Assembly: GCA_928212115.1 (NCBI GenBank)
Contig: CAKMRJ010003334.1
Coordinates: forward strand, 26,803,098 to 26,867,097
Origin: Lactuca virosa
Lineage: Eukaryota; Streptophyta; Magnoliopsida; Asterales; Asteraceae
DNA: 64,000 bases
Direction of reading: 5' to 3'
Shown one piece after another: positions 11,692-20,837 of this stretch. The position numbers and the translations under genes are program-made. The notes beneath the pieces were generated by a model, which saw nothing but the letters and a program-made list of their open reading frames with translations, searched no databases and had not been told where the DNA came from. Positions within the stretch are counted from its first letter, which is position 1. Every line of letters begins with the position of its first letter.

Positions 11692-11892
11692 TGTAACATC
11701 CCGACTCCCAAATATAAAATTTAAAAGCTTTATATCCATATTTTTAGACCTACTCGACGAGTTGGATGCCCCAACTCTTCGTGTAGAAGTGGATCAGGCC
11801 GCGTGAACTTTAGGACCTACTCGACGAGTTGGAGGACCCAACTCGACGAGTAGAAGCTGTGCTTGGAAACCATAAATTTTAGGGTTTGCACC

Positions 11893-11901
11893 TTATTTAA
11901 A
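11893..11901 (+). promoter_or_regulatory. TATA-like box of Gypsy-O 5' LTR
   Basis: TTATTTAAA follows an array of ACTCGACGAGT motifs by about 45 bp and precedes a pyrimidine-rich leader. The equivalent place in the 3' LTR reads CCTATTAAAAGG and is altered. Confidence 0.5.
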
Positions 11902-12818
11902 GGACCTTAAGTCCTTCCTCCAGCCTCCCTTACCACCTTCACGTCCAGAAACAAACCCTAATCGAGCTAACCTTCTATATTGAGTGTGTGTGAGGCTAAA
12001 GAGTGTGTGTTTGGTACTTTTCTTGAAGAGACTTGAAGGTTGAGAAGCTTGGAACGAGAAGGGGCTTGTAGATCCAGTATCTATATCGTTTTGGCATTCA
12101 TTTGGAGGTAAAAAAGTCTTTACCTTGGCTTTCCATTTCTTAGATCTTCCCTTATGCAAGAATATGGACATTTCTAGTGTAAAATGGGTTCATTCTCGGA
12201 TTTGAGCTTGTCCAGAGGTGGTGGTTTCAAATCCGAACACCTCTAGGCCTCCATGAGCATAAAGTGGTCGACTTTATCTGGCCTTGGCCCTCCTCCATGC
12301 CCTAAACCCCCTATTAAGCTTAGTTTTAGTGTTTTAACCCCTTTGAAGCTTTACATGCACGTAAAGTTAGCAACTTTACGTGGTATCTTTGTCCTAAGAG
12401 GCTAGATCTGCAATTTGGGGCCTTGGAGTCGACTGGAAAGGGTTGAACACGTTAAGACAGGAAGAACTCGACGAGTTGCGTAGCCAAATTGACGAGTTGA
12501 TTAAGGTTTCCCTGAACTTTCTGGACACTGCATGGACTCGACGACTTGTTTGGTAACTCGGCGAATTGACTCGAGTTTTCGGTCGATGAATTCTGAAGGA
12601 ACTCGACGAGTCAGTAGATGAACTCGACGAGTTGGGTCAACATGGACTGTTGACCTTGATCGTTCACTTTGAATTTGACCAATAGTTGACCAAGTTGATT
12701 TCTGAGGGTACTTTGGTAATTTTGGGTCTTGATAGAATTGGTCCTATGATGATTGTAGTTGTTTGAGTTTGGAGCTGTGTTTGGGAGTTTGACATTATCA
12801 TCGAGTGCTACTTATGAG

Positions 12819-13402
12819 GTGAGTTCTTCTCACTATATTAACAGGATCTAAGGCACCAAGGCCGGCCCTTTTGGATTGTATCTTGGTTATAGGATGATGT
12901 TATGTTTAGCGATCTGTCAGATTGGTATCCTGGTCTATAGGATGATGCTATGATTAGTGATCTGTTAGATCTGTATGATTATCTGTACATTCTAGCTAGC
13001 GTATGATACTATGTGTTATTTGTATGATTGGAGGTGGGTTAAGGCGGTCCTGCTTTGTGCTCTAGGTCAACATACCTAGGGCGGCCCGGATAGACTGCAG
13101 ACCCAGTAAGGGGGTACTAGTCAGGCTGAAGGCCCGAAGAACGGTCCAGACAGGCTGAAGGCCCGAAAGGCCGGACCAGGCATGCTGCAGGTTCTGAGAG
13201 TGGGCCAGATAGACTGAAGGCCCGATGAGGGCGGTCCAGTCATACCGAAGACTCTGAGAGTGGACTAGGTAGACTGAAGGCCCGGTCGTAGTGTAGACTC
13301 TATATAGCATGTTGTTTGCTATGATATTGTTTTGATTGTATGGCGTTGGTATTTTGGGGAACTCACTAAGCTTCGGGCATACAATTGTTGATTTTGTTTC
13401 AG
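12819..13402 (+). other. Predicted intron inside the Gypsy-O 5' LTR
   Basis: The donor GAG|GTGAGT at 12819 is a consensus plant 5' splice site. The acceptor TTTGTTTCAG|GTACTTC ends at 13402. The block GAACTCACTAAGCTT lies about 40 bp before the acceptor. The same trio is present in the 3' LTR (39454-40052), in Gypsy-I and in the 43291-45653 solo LTR, although these LTRs otherwise differ widely. Splicing is inferred. Confidence 0.45.
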
Positions 13403-13580
13403 GTACTTCAGATGATCGCGGGAAGGCGAAGGCTTGATCGTGCACCTCCTCACATTTTATGATTTTGATTTATGGGATACTCTGACATGAAACTATTTAG
13501 AAAACACTTTGTAATAACTAATGGTTCTGAAATGGTTGAAAAAGTTTTAAATTGGCTTGAATTTTATGGATGTTACAAGT

Positions 13581-13593
13581 TGGTATCAGAGCC
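13581..13593 (+). other. Primer-binding site, tRNA-iMet type (Gypsy-O)
   Basis: TGGTATCAGAGCC follows the 5' LTR after three bases (AGT). Confidence 0.93.
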
Positions 13594-13723
13594 TTGGTTT
13601 AAGTGAATTGGAGGAACACTCGTGTGAATCCAATCTCAAACTAAGGACAAGATTTTCAAAATGATTTTCAAATGGTTTTCAAAATACTAAAGGAGGATGC
13701 AAGTGTACGATCAGCCAGAGCCA

Positions 13724-14356
13724 GTAAGTAGACCCCAAAATACCTTACAGTGATTTGATATTATGATATGTTAGAACAGCATGCTAGTGATAGCCTAGGG
13801 ATCTTCAGAAATTGCATGATAGAATTTCCTGATTATATGATGCCTGATAGCCTGGAGTTTTCCTTATATGAAATTGACATCATTACTGTAGCTGCTTAGT
13901 GTATGCATCACGGTTGTACATAACTAAGATCTTATAGCCTGAGAATGTTTGGTTTGGCCTTATTTCCTGTTCTTGTTTGATGAATGGCTTAGGGTAGGAT
14001 CAGGTATTCGAAAGTCTATAGGGTGCGGCGTTATGTATGGCTAGTATACACGAGTGATGCAGGGTTGGTGGAAGTTTCATGGATGAGTTATGCAGGGTCA
14101 GTCGGCCAGTTATGAGATATTTAGCCTTCCTATAGGAGTGAGGATTGAGCGCTCGCCTATGATTATGTATATTGTTAGGGCGTCGTGATGATACCTGAGA
14201 CAAATATGGGTAGGTGTGGAAGGTAGTATGGGCCCGTACTACTGAAAGCACAGGACCCATACGCGTAGCAGGGAAGTCATAACCCCTAGGGTTTTGTTGG
14301 GAGTTGGTTCCCCGTTATTATATGGAATATCTGATATTTTCCTGGTATATTTTCAG
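13724..14356 (+). other. Predicted leader intron of Gypsy-O before gag
   Basis: The donor CCA|GTAAGTAGACCCC lies at 13724 and the acceptor GTATATTTTCAG ends at 14356, one base before the gag ATG at 14358. Gypsy-I has CAA|GTAAGTACTCCC and GTGTTTTCAG in the same two places. The spacing is 633 bp here and 731 bp there. It lies downstream of the primer-binding site. Inferred from signals and conservation. Confidence 0.5.
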
Positions 14357-14357
14357 T

Positions 14358-15596
14358 ATGGTGGTTACGAGGCGATTTGTGATCGGATCCAGATCGGGAT
14401 CAGGGGATGGCAATTAGGGTGCACCAGTAGAGCCCGAGACTATTGGCTAGATGAGTTGGATGCCAGGATTCGGGAGATCCTGCATGATGAGGTTGCTACG
14501 TTGTTCCGGGGCTCAGTTTCCGGAGATGTTTGGGTCTATCAAGACCGCTATGCTGGAGTACTTTGATGAGCGCTATGCAGCCATTGCTGAGACGACTGCC
14601 GCTACAGCTTCCGCAGCCGTAGCAGCTACAGGCAGTGGGGCCAGTCGGGCTTTCCAGTACCGGGACTTAGATAACATGAAGCCCCCGACTTTCAATGGGA
14701 CTCAGGACCCAATCATAGCCATGAGGTGGCTATCTGACATTGAGGGACGCTTTTTCACCTGCTCATGTCCTTTTGACCAGAAGGTCAGGTGTGCTCTGAA
14801 CCTGCTGAGGTCCGGAGCAAAGGACTGGTGGAGATTGATGACAGGGTCGTATTTTGATGAGCAGAGAGCTGTAGTGACATGGGATCAGTTCAGGGGGATG
14901 TTCTGCTCCCGCTACATTCCACGGGTTGAGCGAGAGCGGCTGGCTCAACAGTTTTTGGAGTTGAGACAGGATGCGGAGTCGGTGACAGAGATCACCCGTA
15001 TGTTCAATGAGAGGGCGATGTTTTGCCCGGAGTTTACTTCCGAGCAGGCTCAGATGACACGTTATTTGAGCATACTCAAGACTGACATCCGACAATTTAT
15101 TGCTACCCAGCGTTGTGGTACACTACTAGAGTTGCAGGAGGCGGCTAGGCAGCGTGAGATTGAGATTGAGTTACAGTTACGAGAGCAGAGGCAGGCCCTG
15201 GCGCAGACACAGTCGGCGCTGAAGCGGTCTAAGACCGCCGATTCTAGGTCCGAAGGCCAGTGTGGCCGCACTTGTGGAAACTCGGGGAAGGGTCATTCGG
15301 GAGTTTTTTGATCAGGTAGTGTGTGCCGCAAGTACGGCAAGGAGGGGCACTTTGCGAGGGATTTCCGCCAGTTAGCCCCGGTTCAGGAGATGAAGATTTG
15401 CTACCACTGCAATGAGGTTGGTCACGTGAAGACCAACTGTCCAGTGCTCGTTGCCAGGCCGGCGTAGGCTCCAGCGCCGGCTACACTGAGGATTACTGAC
15501 GGGAGTCAGGGTAGAGAGCAGGGCCCCCGAGGGCTCAGGGGCGCGCCTTCCAGCTTACAGCCGAGGAGGCCAGGACAGCACCAGATGTGGTGGTTG
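14358..15596 (+). pseudogene. Gypsy-O gag (nucleocapsid with two zinc knuckles), degenerate
   Basis: The start at 14358 (MVVTRR) matches the Gypsy-I gag start. The retrotransposon gag domain is clear in 14680-15200: MRWLSDIEGRFF, AKDWWRLM, FRGMFCSRYIP, and VTEITRMFNERA. Two CCHC knuckles follow near 15325-15440; the second, CYHCNEVGHVKTNC, is intact and the first is damaged. Stops at about 14415 and 14448, a frameshift near 14510, TGA at 15309, TAG at about 15464 and another frameshift before 15540 break the frame. The final segment (RAFQLTAEEARTAPDVVV) ends at the predicted gag/protease splice donor. Confidence 0.85.
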
Positions 15597-15664
15597 GTAT
15601 GTTTCTATCCTTTATCTTGTTTATTATATTTATTTTATGCTTATATGTGTTGTACCTATGTTAG
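15597..15664 (+). other. Predicted 68-bp intron at the gag/protease border (Gypsy-O)
   Basis: The insertion starts GTATGTTTC and ends ATGTTAG and is strongly T-rich. Its removal joins the first base of a Gly codon to its last two and restores VVVG-TFLVNS, the sequence that is continuous in the gypsy at 58858-60561. Left in place, the gag frame runs through a hydrophobic tail into a TAG at the acceptor. Gypsy-I carries a 70-bp counterpart at the same codon and phase. Confidence 0.65.
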
Positions 15665-16425
15665 GTACGTTCTTAGTGAACTCCTTACCTACTATGGTAT
15701 TGTTTGACTCAGGGGAGAGTCGGTCTTTTGTCTCGCAATCTTTTAGTAGGGAGTTCGGTTTGCCCTTGGGAGAGCTAGAGTGTCCGTTGCGAGTCTCCAT
15801 TGCCAACGAACACTGGATATTTTCTTCTTTAGTCTATCGGGGTTGTGTTCTGGAGATCTTCGGGGTATCCTTCTCGATTGATTTGATTCCGGTTCCCATG
15901 GGGGAAGTTTGTGTTATAGTGGGTATGGACTGACTGAGTCAATTTAGTGCAATGATCGACTGTGAGGGTCAGCGTGTGGTAGTTCGAACCCCAAGTGGGG
16001 GAGAACTGGTTATCTACGACAAGGTCGCCAGGTTGGGTTCATGGTTCTATTCAGCCGCCAGGGCTCGACAGTATATTCAGCACGGGTGTGCGGGTTATCT
16101 GGTGTATGTAGTGGATACGCGGGTCAGGGATCAGGTTTCAGTTTCATAGGTTCCATTCATCAGAGAGTTCGCTGATGTGTTTCTGAAGGATTTACCTGGA
16201 GTGCCTCCGGAGAGGCAGGTCGAGTTTAGGATCGACCTTGTGCCAGGTGTGGCCCCTATCGCCAAAGTGTCATACCGATTAGCACCGCCTGAGATGCAAG
16301 AACTGTCATCTTAGCTACAGGAGCTACTAGGCAAGCAGTTCATTCATCCGAGCAGTTATCTGTGGGGAGTGTCGATTCTCTTCGTCAAGAAGAAGGATGG
16401 TTCACACCAGATGTGCATTTAACCC
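15665..16425 (+). pseudogene. Gypsy-O protease and start of reverse transcriptase
   Basis: This is the aspartic protease region with the active-site triad DSG (MVLFDSGES, about 15693-15720) and the second conserved motif VIVGMD before a TGA that replaces the usual Trp (15931). The linker PERQVEFRIDLVPG then leads to the reverse transcriptase N-terminus (LFVKKKDGS). Stops lie at 15931, 16147, 16312 and 16420. Most are explained by a single C-to-T or G-to-A change from Trp or Gln codons. Confidence 0.85.
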
Positions 16426-18202
16426 CGGGAGTTGAACAAATGGACGGTGAAGAACCGTTATCTGCTACCACGGATTGACGATCTCTTTGATCAGCTACAC
16501 GGAGCATTTTTGTTCTCCAAGATAGATTTGAGGTCCGGGTACCATCAGGTCAGGGTACGGGAGGAGGACGTGGAGAAGACTGCGTTCCGGACTCGTTATG
16601 GACATTACGAATTCGTGGTGATGCCGTGTGGGCTCACCAACGCGCCAACTATATTTATGGACCTGATGAATTGGGTATGCAGGCCGATGATCGATCGCTT
16701 GGTTATCGTATTCATAGATGACATCCTGGTGTATTCCAAGACTAGAGAGCAGCATGAGGAGTATCTCCGCGAGCTGCTAGGAGTTTTGAGGCGGGAACGA
16801 CTTTATTCCAAGTTCTAGAAGTGTGAGTTCTAGTTATGAGAGGTTCAGTTCCTTGGACACCTCGTTAACTAAGAGGGTATTTTGGTCGATCTGGCCAAGA
16901 TCAAGGCGGTTATGTAGTGGGAGGTACCTAAATCTCCCTCAGATATCAGGAGCTTTTTGGGATTGGCAGGGTACTACCGGAGATTCATACAAGATTTCTC
17001 CAAGATTGCAGTACCCCTCACTCGTCTGGCGAGGAAGGGGGTGGATTTCCGGTGGGTCCCTGAGCAGCAGAGGGCATTTGAGACCCTCAGACAGCGACTT
17101 TTCCTGGCACCAGTCTTGACTCTCCCGGAGGGAGTTGAGGATTTTGTAGTGTTCTGTGATGCATCCATCACAGGATTGGGAGCGGTCCTCATGCAGAGAG
17201 GACGAGTGATAGCCTACGCATCACGGCAGTTGAAGCCGCATGAGACGAGATACCCCATGCACGATTTGGAGTTGGGAGCGGTGGTATTCGCTCTCAAGAT
17301 TTGGAGACATTATCTCTATGAGGTCCATTGTACCATATACACGGACCACAAGAGTTTCAGATATATCATGGATCAGCCAAACCTGAACATGAGGCAGCAC
17401 AGGTGGCTGGACGTAGTCAAGGATTATGACTGTGAGATCCTTTACCCTCCGGGTAAAGCGAACGTTGTGGCGGACGCCCTGAGCCGCAAGTCGGCTGGAT
17501 CTTCTATTACAGCGACATATATGAGGATATCAGTGGATTCTCCACTTATGAGCTTGATCAGGGAAGTTGAGTCTGAGGGTGTACGACAGGAGAACTGGAA
17601 GCTTGAGAGGATTAGAGGCGAGATCACCCCATTTGTGCGGGATAGTCGGGGATTGTTGACCCGTTGTGGTCGGGTATGGGTTCCGATGTCTGGTGGGGTT
17701 AGACAGATTGTATTGGAGGAGGCTCATAAGTATCGGTTCTCTATTCACCCGGGAGCCACCAAGATGTATCAGGATCTGAGTTTGAGTTACCGGTGGCCAT
17801 GCATGAAGCGGGAGATCGCTTGGTACGTCGAGAGGTGCTTGACCTACAGGATGGTCAAGACCGAGCACCAGAGGCCGCATGGCAAGCTGCAACCTCTAGA
17901 GATTCCCATGTGGAAATGGGAGCAGATCACGATGGACTTCATCACCAAATTGCCAAGAACGACAAAGGGTTTCGATGCTATTTGGGTCATCGTGGATCGA
18001 TTGACCAAGAGTGCCCATTTTCTGGCCATTCAGGAGAGCTCATCGGCCGAGAAGCTGGCCGATGTGTATATATGCGAGATCGTTGCTCGCCATGGGGTTC
18101 CGGTCTCTATCATTTCAGACCATGATGTTCGGTTCACCTCCCGTTTTTGGCAGAAGTTCCACGAGGAACTGGGCACGCGACTGCATTTCAGTACAGCTTA
18201 TC
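16426..18202 (+). pseudogene. Gypsy-O reverse transcriptase, RNase H and first half of integrase
   Basis: Reverse transcriptase has YHQVRVREEDVEKTAF, MPCGLTNAP and the catalytic box FIDDIL at 16711. RNase H has FCDASITGLGAVL, DLELGAVVFALK, YTDHKSF and the end motif NVVADALSRK. Integrase begins with the zinc region (ending CLTYRMVK) and the catalytic core (WEQITMDFITKLP, VDRLTKSAHF, IISDHDVRF). Stops cluster at 16816-16917; from 16918 to the Copia-A insertion at 18203 the frame is open. The frame stays in phase throughout. Confidence 0.92.
18198..18202. other. TSD TTATC of Copia-A (left copy)
   Basis: TTATC at 18198-18202 is repeated exactly at 26944-26948. Joining across the insertion restores the integrase reading ...TAY/HP. 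Confidence 0.95.
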
Positions 18203-18973
18203 TGTTGGGTTTTTGTATACTACAACATCCTATGGTGCACATACAACCCTAAATGCCTTGGATCTATGTTTTCTCTAATTATACATGCAATATTGTTTCC
18301 AAAGCATTAAGCCTACAACTAGCATACAATTGACATAAACAACATAGAATTGAGTTATAGAATTACCTCTTTGTTGCATCTTGTAGACATTTTCCTTTTA
18401 AGAACTTAGTGCCTCAAGTGTTGCACCTCAAATGGTTCACAAACACTATGAACAAAGGAAGACATTTGAAAGAGAACATCCTTGCATACAAATTGCCTCA
18501 TATGAACTCATAGAACATTAGGGTTGTGATTTTAGCTATGGGGTGCTCTATATATATGTTAGGAATCCAAGAGTCATGGGTAAACCCTAATCCATACACT
18601 TGGGCTTATTATCCATGATCCATGATTCAAGTGGTCTAACTCTTTATGGATTCTTCCATAAACTTAGTCCATCATGTATCATAAGCCCAAAACATATATG
18701 TAACTAATTTACACAATTAGTTCCCATTAATTTAATTAGTCTCTTTGGATCACCAAATTAATTCCAAATTAATTCTTGATCAATACTAATTAAATCATAT
18801 GATTTCATATTAATATATTAGAACTTATAATATATTAATAAATCATAAATAACTTTTTTCTCAAAAGTCCATCCTATCAAATTGTCCTGGTGATGGCAAC
18901 CCAAATGGACCATGCTACTCTCGGGTCAAGTACATACCAATTATAGTTATGGGCTTAGACACCTAATCCAACA
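18203..18973 (-). repeat. Copia-A 3' LTR (left)
   Basis: 771 bp, bounded TGTTGGG...CCAACA on the plus strand. It is collinear with 26125-26943 and carries only a short CTCTATATATATG where the other copy has a long (CT)n(TA)n. Confidence 0.93.
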
Positions 18974-19105
18974 GTCTCCCACTTGGATAAGTCTAATAAC
19001 TATTATTGCAAGTACGACTCCAAAATCCCGACTAGCAATCGTAGCTCTTAAAAGCCGTTGTCGAACTCTGAACAAATCAAATGACGCGTCCATTAGATAA
19101 GGGAT

Positions 19106-20837
19106 TGTTAGATGCCATTTTATGCATCTTATAGGGTAGTTTTTTTCATCATTTTAGCATCATATTTTGTACATTTGCATGTCATTTATTTAAACAATGT
19201 TCAGCTCATGTCTTTCGTTAGAATTCCCATACTGCTCATGTTTTTTATGTCAATTTTAGATAGTTTGAGTGGAGCAGTGCTTTGGGAGCTGTTGGATGCG
19301 TGTTTGGAGCTTAAAATGGAGCCTGGGACTTATGGAGTATGTTGAGGAATGTTTGGAAGATGCTTTGGTCAAGAAACATTTGATCGAATTGATCACACAA
19401 AGAAAGAATCTACAATCTAAAGTTAAAGGATGTTGTTGGCAGCTTTGACCCCCTATCAGTATTTTTACCATATCTCGAGAACCGTAACTCCGATTGAGGC
19501 GATTCAAAATGATCTAAAAAAGTAGACAAAATTTCGGACGTCTTAGGCACAACCTGTGATCGCAGGTTGCCTTCATGCGATCGCAGATATGCCCTTTGCG
19601 ATCGCAGGTTAGGTCGCAACTTGTCTTCGAGGTTCTTTTGTGCCCAAAATTAATCCGGAAGTGAAAACTCAATACCTGCGATCGCAGGTTGTGTACATGC
19701 GATCGCAGGTTGGCCAAAAAGTGTCAAAATAGCATCCTACTTCATTAAAAAGGCACGAGACACGTTTTCTTCAAAACCTGCGATCGCAGCTTTGATACAT
19801 GCGATCGCAGGTGCGTCGTTTTTGTTGTTGGACGTATAAATAGACCATGATAGCATCCCTGTAACCCAAGTTGGCGATTCCAGAGGTTCCAGATGACGAA
19901 AATACGATTTTGGAGGTGTTTCTTCTCCGATTTCATCAATTTCTGAAGATCTGAAGACTGTGGATCATCTCCTACGTTTAGTTTAGTAAGATTTAGTAGT
20001 TTAATGTTTCTTTTTATTGTTTTAGATCAGATTTTAGCCATGTCTGGCTAAACCCTAGTTTTCAGTTTTGTAAAGACAAGTACTTTTCATGTGATTGATC
20101 ATTAGATCTGGTTTTTGATTTGTGTTTCTATCTAGATTCTTCAGTTTTGTTCTTAATGAATGTTTGATTTTCATTCTTGTTAGTCTGATCACCTAGCTAG
20201 GGTTTTATCATTCCAGTTAATCAGTTAATAGAATCCATAATTGTTCTAATTAATTGGTAATAAGTAACAAGTAATAAATCGGTTCCGTGTTTGGGATTTG
20301 ACTTTATTATAAACTGTAAAAATCATACCTTTACGCTTCCGAGCTTGTGAGAAGTATTGGGTATTGTTGGGAATGTTACAAAGAACTTAATGCAACTTTT
20401 CTGATCTTAATTAAGAGCTTGTTTGATTAGACAGTAAAAAGTTAGGGTTAATTGAAGAGCTTGTTTTGGTTAACTAAATAAGGTAAAAGAGAAATTACTA
20501 GAGCTTGTTAGTTTTTCTCAGTATCAGCTTAGATAGAACGCATCTCAAATAATCAGATCTGGATCGGTTGCATGATTAGGAAAGTCACAGCAGAGCTGAA
20601 ACCATTTTTATTATTGATTTTCGTTTACTTTATTATCACTGCATTTCTAGTTATTAGTTTTAATCAAAAACCCCCCTTTTATACTCTAATTCTTGACTAG
20701 ATGTGCCTAATGCAAAAAGGCATTGACTTTTAGGCTGTATCCCTGAGGATTCGACCCTGCTTCCCTGTGCTATATTTTTAGTGCAACCAGCAGTGATAAA
20801 TTTATTTGTTTAATACGTGCGCGACAGCGTGTTAACA
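19106..20837 (+). mobile_element. Solo LTR of a gypsy-type element inside Copia-A
   Basis: It starts TGTTAGATGCC and ends GTGTTAACA (1732 bp). Flanks are GGGAT (19101-19105) and AGGAT (20838-20842), a 5-bp duplication with one difference; Copia-B has the empty site (GATAAGGGATCATAT, about 49397). No gag or pol is present. Palindromic CCTGCGATCGCAGG motifs (about 19550-19812) precede a TATA box TATAAATA at 19835. The 3' part contains GGATTCGACCCTGCTT, which I associate with Tat/Athila-type LTR ends. Confidence 0.75.

Larger units (their letters stand above)
11692..13577 (+). repeat. Gypsy-O 5' LTR
   Basis: The 1886-bp LTR starts TGTAACATCCCGACTCC and ends TGGATGTTACA. U3 has several ACTCGACGAGT-type near-palindromes (11753-11850) just before a TATA-like TTATTTAAA at 11893. 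More copies lie at 12465-12640. A degenerate repeat array of about 30-40 bp units (GACTGAAGGCCCG-like) fills 13080-13290, inside the predicted LTR intron. Confidence 0.92.

Noticed and set aside
13062..13445. 127-residue minus-strand ORF
   Set aside because: It is antisense to the degenerate repeat array of the Gypsy-O LTR; the codons mirror the repeats and no domain is visible.
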